Below, piece by piece: positions 25,644 through 35,128 of a DNA stretch of 64,000 nt (within the stretch, counting starts at the first letter, position 1; the number at the start of each line of letters is the position of its first letter). Location: positions 2,046,001-2,110,000 of the forward strand of contig NC_007677.1 of NCBI RefSeq assembly GCF_000013045.1, given 5' to 3'. Source of the DNA: Salinibacter ruber DSM 13855. GTDB taxonomy: Bacteria; Bacteroidota; Rhodothermia; Rhodothermales; Salinibacteraceae. Under the pieces are notes generated by a model that searched no databases, was not told the origin of the DNA, and was given only the letters and a program-made list of their open reading frames with translations. A program made the translations under genes and the position numbers.

Positions 25644-26864
25644 ATGTCCTCTCCCGCTACCACGTCTCGTGCGGACACCCTCCCCGATACCGATGGCCAC
25701 TTCGGCTCGTACGGGGGAGCGTTCGTGCCGGAGACCCTTACCCCTGTACTGGAGGAGTTGAAGGCCGCCTACGACACGTATAAGGACGACCCGGACTTCC
25801 AGGCCGACCTCCGCGCCCTCCTCCGTGAATACGCCGGGCGGCCCACCCCCCTCTCCTACTGCGACCGCCTGACCGAACGGATCGGCGGGGCCCGCATCTA
25901 CGCGAAGCGGGAAGACCTTTGCCACACCGGGGCCCACAAAATTAACAACACGCTCGGCCAGATCCTGCTGGCGACGCGCATGGGCAAGGAGCGCATCATT
26001 GCCGAAACCGGGGCCGGGCAGCACGGGGTGGCCACCGCCACGGTCTGCGCCAAGTTCGGCGTCGACTGCGTGATTTACATGGGGGCGGAGGACATGGAAC
26101 GCCAGCGCCTCAACGTGGAGCGCATGGAGCTGCTGGGCGCGGAGGTTCGGGCGGCGACCTCGGGCAGCCAAACCCTGAAGGAGGCCACCAACGAGGCCAT
26201 TCGGGACTGGGTGTCCAACCCGGACGACACGTTCTACATCATCGGCTCCGTCGTGGGCCCGCACCCCTATCCCATGATGGTGCGCAACTTTCACCGGGTG
26301 ATCGGCACCGAGACGCGTCGCCAGCTCCGTGAGGAGACCGGCCGGGAGACGCCGGACGCCATCGCGGCCTGCGTGGGGGGCGGCTCCAACGCCATCGGCA
26401 TCTTCCATCCGTTCCTCGACGACCCCGAGGTGCAACTGCACGGGACGGAGGCGGCGGGCGGCGGCCTCGACGGCGACCACGCGGCCACCCTTGCCGAGGG
26501 GTCGCCGGGCGTCCTGCACGGGGCGATGAGCTACCTCCTGCAGGACGACGCCGGTCAGGTGAGCCTCGCCCACTCGCTCTCCGCCGGCCTCGACTACCCC
26601 GGCGTGGGGCCCGAGCACGCCCACCTGCGCGACGAGGGACGCGTCTCGTACCACCCGGTGACCGACGACGAGGCCCTGGACGGGGTGGAGCTTCTCTCCC
26701 AAACGGAAGGCATCATCCCGGCGCTCGAAACGGCGCACGCCGTCGCCCTCCTGCCCGAGCTGGCGCGCACCCTGGCCGAGGAGCGCGGGGACGACGCCGT
26801 CCTCGTCTTTAACTGCTCCGGCCGGGGCGACAAGGACATGCAGACCATCGCCGCACACCGGTAA
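25644..26864 (+). CDS. trpB: Tryptophan synthase beta chain (TrpB)
   Basis: PLP enzyme that joins indole and serine. 406 residues from ATG 25644; a TTG three codons upstream is less likely. [16 protein letters not shown] is the family N-terminus. PLP Lys lies in [18 protein letters not shown], the indole/serine loop is [13 protein letters not shown], and the phosphate cup is [15 protein letters not shown]. The C-terminal [13 protein letters not shown] is the cofactor-binding end. It is the TrpB1 type, which pairs with TrpA, and trpA lies 52 bases downstream. Confidence 0.97.
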
Positions 26865-26916
26865 GGACGAGCCGTCCGGTGCCTCTCGCCTCCCCTGCTG
26901 CCTTCCCCCGCCCTCC

Positions 26917-27753
26917 ATGTCCCGACTCGACGAGACGTTCGATGCCCTCGGCCCTGACGAAAAGGCCATGGGGCTCTTCCTCACGGACGGGTTCCCGAAT
27001 CCCGACGCGACCGTCCCCCTGCTCCACGCGATCGATCGCGGGGGGGCTGACTTCATCGAGCTGGGCATGCCCTTCAGCGATCCACTGGCCGAAGGGCGTC
27101 CCATCCAGCGGGCCAGCGCCCGGGCCCTCTCCCACGGGGTCACACTGCCCGACACCCTCCGGACCGTCGAGGCGTTTCGGGAGGACAGCGACACGCCCCT
27201 CCTGTTGATGGGCTACGTCAACCCGGTGTTCAAGTACGGGGTCGATGCCTTCTGCCGGGACGCGGCGGAGGCCGGCGTCGACGGCCTCATCCTGCCGGAC
27301 CTGCCCCCGCAGGAGAGCGACGCGCTCTGCGACGCGGCCGCCGCCCACGGCCTGGAGCTGGTCTTCCTGATCGCCCCCAACACCTCCGACGAACGGATTC
27401 GGGTCGTCGACGAGCGGGCCACGGGCTTCGTCTACGCCGTGAGCGTAACCGGCCTCACGGGCAGCGACCTGGCCGAGACGCCGAGCGTAGACGAGTATCT
27501 GATGCACGCCCGAGATTTTGTGGCACAAAACCCCCTCCTCGTCGGCTTCGGCATCAAGACCCACGACGACGCAATGGAGCTGAGCCGGCACACCGACGGC
27601 TTCATTGTCGGCTCCGCCCTCATCAACCGCGTTGAGGCCCTTTGGGAGGACCCGGAGCGGTCGACGACGGACCGCCTCGATACGGTGGAGGGGTTTGCCC
27701 GCCACCTCAAATCGGGGACGCCGGTCCCTACCCCTCAACCCAACCCGGCATGA
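26917..27753 (+). CDS. trpA: Tryptophan synthase alpha chain (TrpA)
   Basis: Cleaves indole-3-glycerol phosphate and channels indole to TrpB. 278 residues. The catalytic Glu lies in [15 protein letters not shown] and the catalytic Asp in the same block (SDP). Further signatures are [50 protein letters not shown] (loop 6), [11 protein letters not shown] and FIVGSALI. It is the last trp gene; 124 bases follow before the next gene, containing a perfect 16-bp palindrome but no clear terminator. The C-terminal ~12 residues are Pro-rich and extra. Confidence 0.96.
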
Positions 27754-27803
27754 GGCCGGGCGGCGCGCTCGGTCGTCGCCTCAAAACGCGCGTCGGGAAC
27801 GGA

Positions 27804-27819
27804 ATTGCTCCGGAGCAAT
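27804..27819. other. Perfect 16-bp palindrome after trpA
   Basis: ATTGCTCCGGAGCAAT is fully self-complementary and lies 51 bases past the trpA stop and 59 before the next start. It lacks a U-tract, so it reads more like a protein-binding site or an RNA-processing hairpin than a terminator. Confidence 0.5.
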
Positions 27820-27877
27820 CGTTGCGCTTGGTCGTGTGAGGGGGTGCGTTCCACTTCACTTCTCCATCTTCCCTCCC

Positions 27878-29026
27878 ATGCGCCGCACTCTTGTCGTCCC
27901 CGACGTCCTCCTGCTCGGGACGCTACTCGCCGGTCTGCTCCTCTTGTCCGGATGTGAGGGCGACTACCGCCCCCGTGCCGTGGGGCCCATCGGCGAGATC
28001 ACCGTCGTCATGGACAGCTCCCACTGGACGGGCCCCAGCGGCGAGGCGCTGCGCGCAAACGTCACGCCCTGGGTCGAGACCCTTCCGGTGTCGGAGCGCT
28101 CCTTTCAGCTGCGCCACCTGGAGTTGACGGACGAGCGCACGTACGAGCGCGTCCAGGACCTGAAAAACGTCATCATCGCGGCGCCCCTCAGCGACTCGAC
28201 GAACGAAACGTCATTTCTGCGGCGGCGTCTTTCGGACGAGGCGGAGCAGGCCATCCTGGACGGCCAGACCGCCGTGGTCCCCAAGCCGAACTTGTGGCGC
28301 CGCAGCCAGCGCATCTACTACGTCGCGGCGGCCAGCCCGGACGCGCTCGCCGAGACGTTCCAGAGCCAGGGGACGCAGATCCGGGACACGTTCACGGAGG
28401 CGACGCTCCAACGCATGGACCGGAACATGTACGAGGACGATCGCCGGTCGGCGCTCGAGGACACCCTCATGCAGCGCCACGGCTTTGCCGTGAACATGCA
28501 GTCGGACTTTCAGATTGCCGTCGACACCACGACCGGATCGGAAGGGTTCGTCTGGCTGCGGCGTCTTCTCGCCCAGACGCGACGCGAATTCTTCGTCTAC
28601 TACGTCGAGGACGTCAGTCCCGACCAGATCACCCCCGAGTGGATCTACAACACCCGCGACTCGCTCACGCGTCGCCACCTACGGGGCAACGTCCGGGGGT
28701 TCGCAAAGATCGACTACCGGCGCCCCCTCAAGACCGAACAGCGCTCGTTCCTGGACCGGTACGCGTACGACTCGCGGGGCCTCTGGTACATGGTCGCCCC
28801 GCTCGGTGGGGGCAATGAGCTTCGCCCCGTCGGGGGCGGCGGTCCGTTCGTAAACTACACGTTCTACGACCAGGCTACGGATCGGGTGTACATGCTGGAC
28901 GGGTCGATCTTTGCCCCCGACAACGACAAGATCGACCTCCTCCGGCAGATGGAGGTCATGGCCCGCACCTTCCGCACCGCGGAGGGGAGCCGCTCGCCGG
29001 ATGCGTCGCCGACCGCCGCAAAGTAA
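27878..29026 (+). CDS. DUF4837-type lipoprotein
   Basis: A 382-residue protein. The start ATG 27878 gives a lipoprotein signal (MRRTLVVPDVLLLGTLLAGLLLLSGCEG, lipobox LSGC). The mature chain resembles the Bacteroidota DUF4837 family, with a GEITVVMDSSHWTGPSGEALR opening, a WRRSQRIYYVAAAS middle and a C-terminal FLDRYAYDSRGLWYMV. Function is not known for the family; location should be envelope. The longer frame upstream runs through trpA and is rejected. Its stop codon overlaps the start of the next lipoprotein gene by one base, so the two are a translationally coupled pair. Confidence 0.85.
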   Translation: MRRTLVVPDVLLLGTLLAGLLLLSGCEGDYRPRAVGPIGEITVVMDSSHWTGPSGEALRANVTPWVETLPVSERSFQLRHLELTDERTYERVQDLKNVIIAAPLSDSTNETSFLRRRLSDEAEQAILDGQTAVVPKPNLWRRSQRIYYVAAASPDALAETFQSQGTQIRDTFTEATLQRMDRNMYEDDRRSALEDTLMQRHGFAVNMQSDFQIAVDTTTGSEGFVWLRRLLAQTRREFFVYYVEDVSPDQITPEWIYNTRDSLTRRHLRGNVRGFAKIDYRRPLKTEQRSFLDRYAYDSRGLWYMVAPLGGGNELRPVGGGGPFVNYTFYDQATDRVYMLDGSIFAPDNDKIDLLRQMEVMARTFRTAEGSRSPDASPTAAK

Positions 29027-29451
29027 TGCCCACGGTCTCCTCTCTTCTCCGCTCGGTCTCCCCTCGTCGGTGGGGCATGGTCGGGGCCGCCATCGGTCTC
29101 GGATTGATGGTGGGATGCTCGGGGTTCTCGGCCGGCGACACGCCGCTTCCGGACACCACGTTCACGCGCGTGCTGACGGAGCTACACATGGCCTCCTCCC
29201 GCCAATCCCGGGACGTGGCGACGCCTCCGGGCCTTCGAGACTCGATTCTCGCGCGGTACGACGTGGAGCCGTCCGAATTCGAGGCCACCCTGCGGCACTA
29301 CACCCGTCGTCCGGATCGCCTCGAGACGATGTACCAGACCGTGATCGATACCCTCCAGGCCCTACGGCGCCCGGACCGACGCAGGCCTGATTCGCGGAGC
29401 ATCCCGGACTCTCTTGAGGACCGTTCTCGAAAGGCCTCCGACGCTCCGTAG
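29026..29451 (+). CDS. DUF4296-like lipoprotein
   Basis: A 141-residue protein whose ATG overlaps the previous stop (TAATG at 29024-29028). The N-terminus is a signal with lipobox (GMVGAAIGLGLMVGCSG, cysteine 31). The mature part is short and helical. LPDTTFTRVLTELHMASS and the later SILARYDVEPSEFEATLRHYTRRPDRLETMYQTVIDTLQAL match the DUF4296 pattern of Bacteroidota (an Asp-x-Phe..l.e.yl helix followed by a helix-turn ending y...Y..v...L). Function is unknown. The tail is basic and charged. It converges with recQ, with 14 bases between stops. Confidence 0.75.
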   Translation: MPTVSSLLRSVSPRRWGMVGAAIGLGLMVGCSGFSAGDTPLPDTTFTRVLTELHMASSRQSRDVATPPGLRDSILARYDVEPSEFEATLRHYTRRPDRLETMYQTVIDTLQALRRPDRRRPDSRSIPDSLEDRSRKASDAP

Positions 29452-29465
29452 CCCCGCGCCCCGCC

Positions 29466-31415
29466 TCAGAGCCAGTTTTCTGCCCGCTCCGTAAGGCGCA
29501 CCGATCCGTCGAGGGGATCCTCCACGGCCAGGTAGTCCTCCTCGACGAGCCAGTCCACGAGCTCGTCGATGCGCCGGGGCGGTGCCGGCGGGTCGTCGAA
29601 CCACTCGTCGCGCGGGGTCGACGCGGCCACCTGCTCCAGGATGCGGCGAAGGACCGGCTCGTCATCGGGGGTAATGGCCGCGGGCTGATGCCGGCCGAGA
29701 CACACGTCGCACGCGTCGCACTGCTCGTCGGCCTCCTCCCCGAAGTAGGTGAGCAGGGCCCACCGCCGACACGCCACGGATCGCGTGTACCGGAGCATGT
29801 ATTGGAGCCGCGTTTCGGCCCGCCGCCGGGCACTCTGGACGGTCTGGTCGTCCACGGGCAGTTTCGAGGCGCGGGGGTGGGCAAGCTCCACCTGAAGGGC
29901 CGCCCCCGGCGGTTTCCAACGGAGCACCCCCTGCTCTTCCAGGTAGCGCAGCCCGGCCCGGAGGCGGTCTCGGGACAGGTCCGCCCGGCGCCCGACGGCC
30001 CGCAGGTCAAGGGGCCACCACCCCCGAAACGCGTCGGCGTGGACGGCCCGCAATAGGGTCCGCACGAACGCGGCCAGCGCCCGGTTGCCGACCGTGTCGG
30101 CGTATTCGCGAACCTCCCGGGCCGACGCCGAAAACCGCAGGAGGCCGAAGTGTTTGCGGCGCGGCAGAAGCGTCCACGCCCCCTGCCGGTCGATCAGGTC
30201 GACGGCGGTTCGCACCTTCGTCCGCGAAAAGCCCGTCGTTTTCAGGACGGCGTCGAGACGGACGGCGAGCGGCCCGTCCGGCTCGCTCCCCACCGGTATC
30301 TGTCCCACGCTGCAGACCGCGTCGTAGACCGCCCGCACCTCTTCGGCCGTGGGGTGTGAGGATTCGATCAGGGCCGCCTGCGTGTCGGCGTCGGTGGGCT
30401 GGTACAGGAGCACCGCGTGGGCCTGCTTTCCGTCACGCCCGGCCCGGCCCGCCTCCTGGTAGTAGCTCTCCAGCGACGAGGGGGGGGCCATGTGCACCAC
30501 GAAGCGCACGTCGGGCTTGTCGATGCCCATCCCAAAGGCGTTGGTCGCCACCATGACCCGCACGTCGTCGTCGACCCAGGCCTGCTGGCGGTGCTCGCGG
30601 GCCTCGGAATCCAGGCCGCCGTGGTACGCCGCCACGGACACGCCGTGCGCATCGAGCCGCTTCCGCCACCGGGCCGCGTCCCGGCGCGTGGGCACGTAGA
30701 CGATGCCCGTCCCCGGCACCGCGTCGACGACCGCACGGAGGCGCTCCCACTTCTTGTCGGTGCGGAAGACGGACCACGTGATGTTGGGGCGGTCGAACCC
30801 CCGCACCACCTCGACGGCGTCCGGCAGCTCCAGCAGTTCGAGGATGTCTTCACGCACCGCCGGGGTGGCCGTGGCGGTGAGGGCCACGGTGGGGGGCGTT
30901 CCCAGTTGCGCCCGGGCGTCGGGGATCTGGAGATAGTCGGGCCGGAAGTGATGGCCCCATTCGCTCGCGCAGTGGGCCTCGTCAACCGCCATGAGCGACA
31001 CGTCCAGGCGCTCCGCCCGGGCCTGAAAGACCTCCGTCGCGAAGCGCTCGGGGGCCATGTAGACAAGATCGTACTGCCCGTGCTCCGCATTCGTCCAGCG
31101 CTGTTCCACCTCGTAGCCGGGGAGGGTGCTGTTGATGAACGTGGCGGCGATGCCCTGAGCCTGAAGCGCCTCCACTTGGTCCTGCATCAGCGCGATGAGC
31201 GGCGAGACGACCAGTACGAAGCCATCGCCGAGAACGGCGGGGAGCTGGTAGCACAGCGACTTCCCGCCCCCCGTCGGCATCACACCCAGTACGTTGCGGC
31301 CTTCCAGGAGCGGCTCCAGCACCGCCTCCTGGCCGGGCCGGAACGACTCGTGCCCCCACCCGCGCTGCATCGCACGGCGCGCCTCCTCAACCGAATGCGA
31401 CGTCAGGTCGGCCAT
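29466..31415 (-). CDS. recQ: ATP-dependent DNA helicase RecQ
   Basis: A 3'-5' superfamily 2 DNA helicase for repair and recombination. 649 residues from ATG 31415 (a TTG two codons upstream is possible). Motif 0 is FRPGQEAVLEPLL, Walker A MPTGGGKSLCYQLP, motif II DEAHCASEWGHHFRPDY, motif III ALTATATP, and motifs IV-VI include VYVPTRRDAA, VATNAFGMGIDKPDVRFVVHM and YYQEAGRAGRDG. The RecQ zinc-binding region has its Cys set (ACRRWALL and CDACDVC). The C-terminus has a winged-helix part but no clear HRDC domain, so this is a short RecQ. Confidence 0.93.
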   Translation of the reverse strand: MADLTSHSVEEARRAMQRGWGHESFRPGQEAVLEPLLEGRNVLGVMPTGGGKSLCYQLPAVLGDGFVLVVSPLIALMQDQVEALQAQGIAATFINSTLPGYEVEQRWTNAEHGQYDLVYMAPERFATEVFQARAERLDVSLMAVDEAHCASEWGHHFRPDYLQIPDARAQLGTPPTVALTATATPAVREDILELLELPDAVEVVRGFDRPNITWSVFRTDKKWERLRAVVDAVPGTGIVYVPTRRDAARWRKRLDAHGVSVAAYHGGLDSEAREHRQQAWVDDDVRVMVATNAFGMGIDKPDVRFVVHMAPPSSLESYYQEAGRAGRDGKQAHAVLLYQPTDADTQAALIESSHPTAEEVRAVYDAVCSVGQIPVGSEPDGPLAVRLDAVLKTTGFSRTKVRTAVDLIDRQGAWTLLPRRKHFGLLRFSASAREVREYADTVGNRALAAFVRTLLRAVHADAFRGWWPLDLRAVGRRADLSRDRLRAGLRYLEEQGVLRWKPPGAALQVELAHPRASKLPVDDQTVQSARRRAETRLQYMLRYTRSVACRRWALLTYFGEEADEQCDACDVCLGRHQPAAITPDDEPVLRRILEQVAASTPRDEWFDDPPAPPRRIDELVDWLVEEDYLAVEDPLDGSVRLTERAENWL

Positions 31416-31526
31416 CAACAAGGGGGGCTCAAGTCAAATTCCATTTTCCGCGATCAGCTATTATGTTTGCCCGGGCGCAGCGTTCGTTCTCTTCCCCACG
31501 CGGTTCGGCCGCAGGCCGGTTCTCTC

Positions 31527-32570
31527 ATGTCCGCCCCGCCGGTGTCCATCATCATCGTCACCTGGAACGCGAAGGAGCTGGTGCAGACGTGTCTCCCCTC
31601 CGTGGTGGCCACCGACTACCCGAACTTCGAAATTATCCTGGCCGACAACGCCTCCACGGACGGCACCGCGGCCTGGGTCGCCCGCGAACATCCGGAGGTC
31701 AAAATCGTCCGCCACCCCGGCAACTGGCTCTTCTGCCGCGGCAACAACGCCGCCCTGCCCCACGCCTCCGGCCGGTTTGTGGTGCTGCTGAACAATGACG
31801 TGGAAGTCCCCCCCGGCTGGCTGCACCCGCTCGTGGAAGCAGCCGCCGGGCGGCCTGATGTCGCCGCCGTGCAGCCCAAGCTGCTTCAGTACGACGACCG
31901 CGGCCGGTTCGAGTACGCCGGGGGCGCCGGCGGCTTCCTGGACCGCGCGGGCTACCCCTTCACCCGGGGGCGCCTCTTCGAGACCATGGAACGCGACCGG
32001 GGGCAGTACGACGATCCGCGCGACGTCTTCTGGGCCACCGGGGCGGCCCTCCTGCTCCGTCGCTCGGCCCTGGACGAGGTCGGCCCCCTCGACGAGCGGT
32101 TCGAGATGCACATGGAGGAGATCGACCTCTGCTGGCGGCTCTGGCGTCACGGCTACCGGGTCCGCGTGGCCCCGGAGAGCACGGTGTACCACATCGGGGG
32201 CGCGTCGCTTCCACAGTCGTCCCCCCGGAAGACATACTACAACTACCGGAACAGCCTGCTCATGCTCTACAAGAACCTCCCGCCCTCGGCCTGGCGCCAG
32301 ACCCTGCCGCTCCGGGTGGCCTGTGACGTAGCGGCCCTCGGGCGCGTGCTCGCACAGGGACGAGGGCGGGAGGCCACGGCCATCCTCCGGTCCTACCGGG
32401 ACGCCTTCCGCATGCGCCGGCACTACCACGACACGCGGCCCGCCCCCGCCGACCCGGCGGTGTTGCCGTTCTACCGCGGCCTCGTGCCCGCCGATTATTT
32501 TCTCCGCGGCCGCCGCACCTTCGCTGACCTCCCGCGGTCACGCTTCGTCCTCCCGGACGACCGCCCCTGA
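31527..32570 (+). CDS. Family 2 glycosyltransferase
   Basis: 347 residues from ATG 31527 (MSAPPVSIIIVTWNAKELVQTCL). The GT-A fold is visible: the nucleotide-sugar start VSIIIVTWN, the first acidic motif ILADNASTDGTAAW, the DxD-like LLNNDVEVP, and the acceptor/catalytic region FWATGAALLLRRSALDEVGPLDERFEMHMEEIDLCWRLWRHGYRV, including the ED/DLCWR signature. The C-terminal ~90 residues are basic and helical, probably membrane associated. Relatives are rhamnosyl- or other sugar transferases for surface polysaccharides. No polysaccharide cluster surrounds it. The 3' end overlaps the convergent EamA gene by 33 bases. Confidence 0.88.
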   Translation: MSAPPVSIIIVTWNAKELVQTCLPSVVATDYPNFEIILADNASTDGTAAWVAREHPEVKIVRHPGNWLFCRGNNAALPHASGRFVVLLNNDVEVPPGWLHPLVEAAAGRPDVAAVQPKLLQYDDRGRFEYAGGAGGFLDRAGYPFTRGRLFETMERDRGQYDDPRDVFWATGAALLLRRSALDEVGPLDERFEMHMEEIDLCWRLWRHGYRVRVAPESTVYHIGGASLPQSSPRKTYYNYRNSLLMLYKNLPPSAWRQTLPLRVACDVAALGRVLAQGRGREATAILRSYRDAFRMRRHYHDTRPAPADPAVLPFYRGLVPADYFLRGRRTFADLPRSRFVLPDDRP

Positions 32571-33482
32571 GGGGGCCGGGTCGGCGGCCCCCTCGGGCCG
32601 CGCCTCGCGCCGCCAGACGACGACCGCCACCGCGGCCAGGACCACCACCATCCCCACGATGGAGGCGGGCGGCGGCACCTCCCCGAACAGGCCGTACGCG
32701 AGGAGCGACGCCCCCACCGGCTCCAGGAGCGCCAGCATGCCCACGAGGGCAGCCGGCACGCGCTGAAGGGCGTAATTGAAGGACCCGTGCCCCAGCACCT
32801 GCGGCCCCAGGGCAAGCCCGGCACAAACCGCGTAGAAGGACCAGGAGTAGCCCGTCAGCGGCACGCCCCGCAGGACGGCGGCCGCCAGGGCCGTCAGCGC
32901 CGCCACCGCGTAGAGGGGCGTCACGTACGCCAGCCAGGACACCTTCTGCCGGACGACCCGCCCAATGAGCAGATACACGCTCACCAGAAGCGCCCCGCTC
33001 AACGCCAGCGCGTTCCCCAGGAGCGCCCCCTGTCCCAGGGCCACCGTCCCCGCGTCGGCCCACCCGATCAGCCCCGCCCCGCCGACCGCAATTCCAATGG
33101 CAAGGACGGTTCCGCGGCGCAGTCGCTCCCCCAGAAACAGGTAGCCCAGGGCGGCCAGGATGATCGGGCTCGTCGTCACCAGCACCGAAGCGCTGGCCAC
33201 CGTCGTGTGGTACAGCGACTCAATCCACGCAATGAAGTGCAGCCCCAGAAAGACGCCGGCCGCGCCCGTCAGCATGACGTCTCGACGCGTCAACCGCCGG
33301 AGCTCCGGTGCGGTGCGGGCCGCCGCGACCGGAATCAGCACGGCCGCCGCCGTCACGGTCCGCCACACCGCAATCGCGAGGCCCGGCACGTCCCCCGCCC
33401 AGCGCACCAGAATGGGCGCAAAGGCGAAGCTGAGGACGCCGAGGCTCAGGACGACGTAGATCCGGCGGGGCCAGTCGGACAT
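32538..33482 (-). CDS. EamA/DMT-family transporter
   Basis: A 314-residue membrane protein with ten predicted transmembrane segments in two EamA repeats. The first begins YVVLSLGVLSFAFAPILVRWAGD and includes FIAWIESLYHTTVASASVLVTTSPIILAALGYLFLGERL. The second has GALLVSVYLLIGRVVRQ, PAALVGMLALLEPVGASLLAYGLFGE and a final helix, followed by a charged acidic tail. Substrates of this family (metabolites, amino acids, nucleotide sugars) cannot be read from sequence. The gene converges on the glycosyltransferase and overlaps it at the 3' ends; it is followed upstream on the same strand by the small DUF4293-type gene. Confidence 0.88.
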   Translation of the reverse strand: MSDWPRRIYVVLSLGVLSFAFAPILVRWAGDVPGLAIAVWRTVTAAAVLIPVAAARTAPELRRLTRRDVMLTGAAGVFLGLHFIAWIESLYHTTVASASVLVTTSPIILAALGYLFLGERLRRGTVLAIGIAVGGAGLIGWADAGTVALGQGALLGNALALSGALLVSVYLLIGRVVRQKVSWLAYVTPLYAVAALTALAAAVLRGVPLTGYSWSFYAVCAGLALGPQVLGHGSFNYALQRVPAALVGMLALLEPVGASLLAYGLFGEVPPPASIVGMVVVLAAVAVVVWRREARPEGAADPAPSGAVVREDEA

Positions 33483-33506
33483 GAGGGGAGCGGGCCAGTG
33501 CCGCGG

Positions 33507-33932
33507 CTACCGGATCCGGTCCATCGACTCCACGAGCTCGATGTCGCTTTCGATGCCCCGGCGCGCCAGCCGAAACAGGACGTACGCGACCATGGGAAGC
33601 AGCAGCACGATCGTACGGCTCCACAGAATCCCCGTCGGATCGGTGAAGGTGAGGGTGCCGGTCGTATATAGCCCGCCGTACAGTACCCCCGCGAGCACGA
33701 TGGTGAGCACCTGAAGCCCGTACACGACCGTTCGCTGCGTCTTGCGCCGCTCGTAGAGAAAAATGGCGCCGAGTGCGGTCGCGGCGGTCCCCACGACCAG
33801 CCCAGCGACCGACGGGACGAACCAGGCGTACCGCTGCGCGGCGGGGTCGCTCCAGGGGACCTCGAAGAGACCCGTGGCCGCCAGTGCGAGGGCGCCGAGG
33901 AGCAGGTAGACGGTTTGGATGCGTTGGATCAT
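33507..33932 (-). CDS. DUF4293-type small membrane protein
   Basis: A 141-residue protein with four transmembrane segments, starting MIQRIQTVYLLLGALALAATGLF. This opening is typical of DUF4293 proteins of Bacteroidota. The helices run at ~7-25, 37-58, 68-90 (interrupted by ERRKTQRTVVYGLQ), and 102-122, followed by a short acidic tail (ESDIELVESMDRIR). Function is unknown. The chosen start is six codons inside the longest frame, because homologues begin MIQR. It sits 22 bases downstream of the isocitrate dehydrogenase gene on the same strand. Confidence 0.8.
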   Translation of the reverse strand: MIQRIQTVYLLLGALALAATGLFEVPWSDPAAQRYAWFVPSVAGLVVGTAATALGAIFLYERRKTQRTVVYGLQVLTIVLAGVLYGGLYTTGTLTFTDPTGILWSRTIVLLLPMVAYVLFRLARRGIESDIELVESMDRIR

Positions 33933-33954
33933 GGCGGTCAGGTCGGGCAATCAG

Positions 33955-34977
33955 TTACGCTTCAACTTTGCTCGCCACTCGGTCCGAGAGGGCGTCGGCG
34001 AACTCGGACGTCGAGGCGTCCCCCCCCACGTCCTGCGTCAGCGTGTCGCCGTCCCGGTACATGGCAAAGAGGGACTGTTCGATCGCCGCGGCCGCCTCGT
34101 CCTCGCCAATGTGCTGGAGCATCATCGCGGCCGTCCGGGTCATCGCCGTGGGGTTCGCCACATTCTGGCCCGCAATGTCCGGCGCGCTCCCGTGAACCGC
34201 CTCAAAGACCGCCAGCTCGTCCCCGATGTTGGCCCCGGGCGTCACCCCCAGCCCCCCGACGAGCCCGGCCGTCAAGTCACTTAGGATGTCGCCGAAGAGG
34301 TTCGTCGACACGATGCAGTCGTAGTTCTCCGGGTTGGTGACGAGCTGCATGCACAGATTGTCGATGATGCTGTCCTCAAACTCAATGTCCGGATACTCCG
34401 CCGCCAAATCGCGGCCAATGTCCAGGAAGAGCCCCGACGTTTTCTTGAGAATATTGGCCTTGTGGGCGAGCGTGACGTGCTCACGGCCGTGGGCCTGCGC
34501 GTACTCGAAGCAGAAGCGGATGATGCGCTCGGCCCCCCGCTTGGTCACCCGGGCAATCGAGTCCGCAATGTCGAGCCGTTCGTCGTAGTACTCGATGCCG
34601 GAGTAGAGCCCCTCCGTATTTTCGCGGAAGATGATCAGGTCGACGTCGTCGAAGGGCGTGTCCAGCCCCTCCAGGCTCGTGGCGGGCCGGACGTTCGAGT
34701 ACAGGTCCAGGCGCTGACGGAGCTGCACGTTGACACTCGTAAACCCTTGTCCCACCGGCGTCGTCACGGGCCCCTTGAGGGCCGTCCCGCGTTCTTGGAT
34801 GGAGTCGACGATGTCCGACGGCAACGCGGGGCGCCCTCGTTCGACCGCATTCGCTCCAATCACGCGGTGGCGGTCCCAGTCGATGTCTACACCGGCGGCC
34901 TCAATGACTTGGAGGGTCGCCTCGGTAACTTCGGGGCCGATGCCGTCGCCGGGAAGCAGGGTGAGTTGATGAGCCAT
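33955..34977 (-). CDS. NAD-dependent isocitrate dehydrogenase (IDH/IPMDH family)
   Basis: Oxidative decarboxylation of isocitrate to 2-oxoglutarate in the TCA cycle is the most likely role. 340 residues, the size of the mitochondrial-like or archaeal NAD-IDH subfamily. LLPGDGIGPEV opens the fold. FTSVNVQLRQRLDLYSNVRP carries the Ser and Arg residues that bind isocitrate. IIFRENTEGLYSGIEY, VTLAHKANILKKTSGLFLD (catalytic Lys), metal Asp residues in NLFGDILSDLTAGLVGGLG, and the cofactor loop EAVHGSAPDIAGQNVANPTAM follow. The isocitrate Ser-containing VNVxLR pattern argues against isopropylmalate dehydrogenase. The exb operon terminator lies just upstream. Confidence 0.88.
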   Translation of the reverse strand: MAHQLTLLPGDGIGPEVTEATLQVIEAAGVDIDWDRHRVIGANAVERGRPALPSDIVDSIQERGTALKGPVTTPVGQGFTSVNVQLRQRLDLYSNVRPATSLEGLDTPFDDVDLIIFRENTEGLYSGIEYYDERLDIADSIARVTKRGAERIIRFCFEYAQAHGREHVTLAHKANILKKTSGLFLDIGRDLAAEYPDIEFEDSIIDNLCMQLVTNPENYDCIVSTNLFGDILSDLTAGLVGGLGVTPGANIGDELAVFEAVHGSAPDIAGQNVANPTAMTRTAAMMLQHIGEDEAAAAIEQSLFAMYRDGDTLTQDVGGDASTSEFADALSDRVASKVEA

Positions 34978-35077
34978 AGATGGGGATGTGGTTCGGAATC
35001 AGTGAGAAAAGCGGAACTGCAATTTGAGGGCCCTCCGTTCCTCGACGCAGGGCCGCGAAAGACACGCCGGGCCAAAC

Positions 35078-35109
35078 AAAAAAGCCCTGCCGGGAAGCAG
35101 AGCTTTTTT
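35078..35109 (-). terminator. Terminator of the exb operon (probably bidirectional)
   Basis: AAAAAAGCCCTGC, loop CGGGAA, GCAGAGCTTTTTT: a stem with one mismatch flanked by A6 and T6, so it can work on both strands. It lies 20 bases past the minus-strand exbD stop and before the isocitrate dehydrogenase start. Confidence 0.8.
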
Positions 35110-35128
35110 GGGGCGAGGGCGCAACTCA

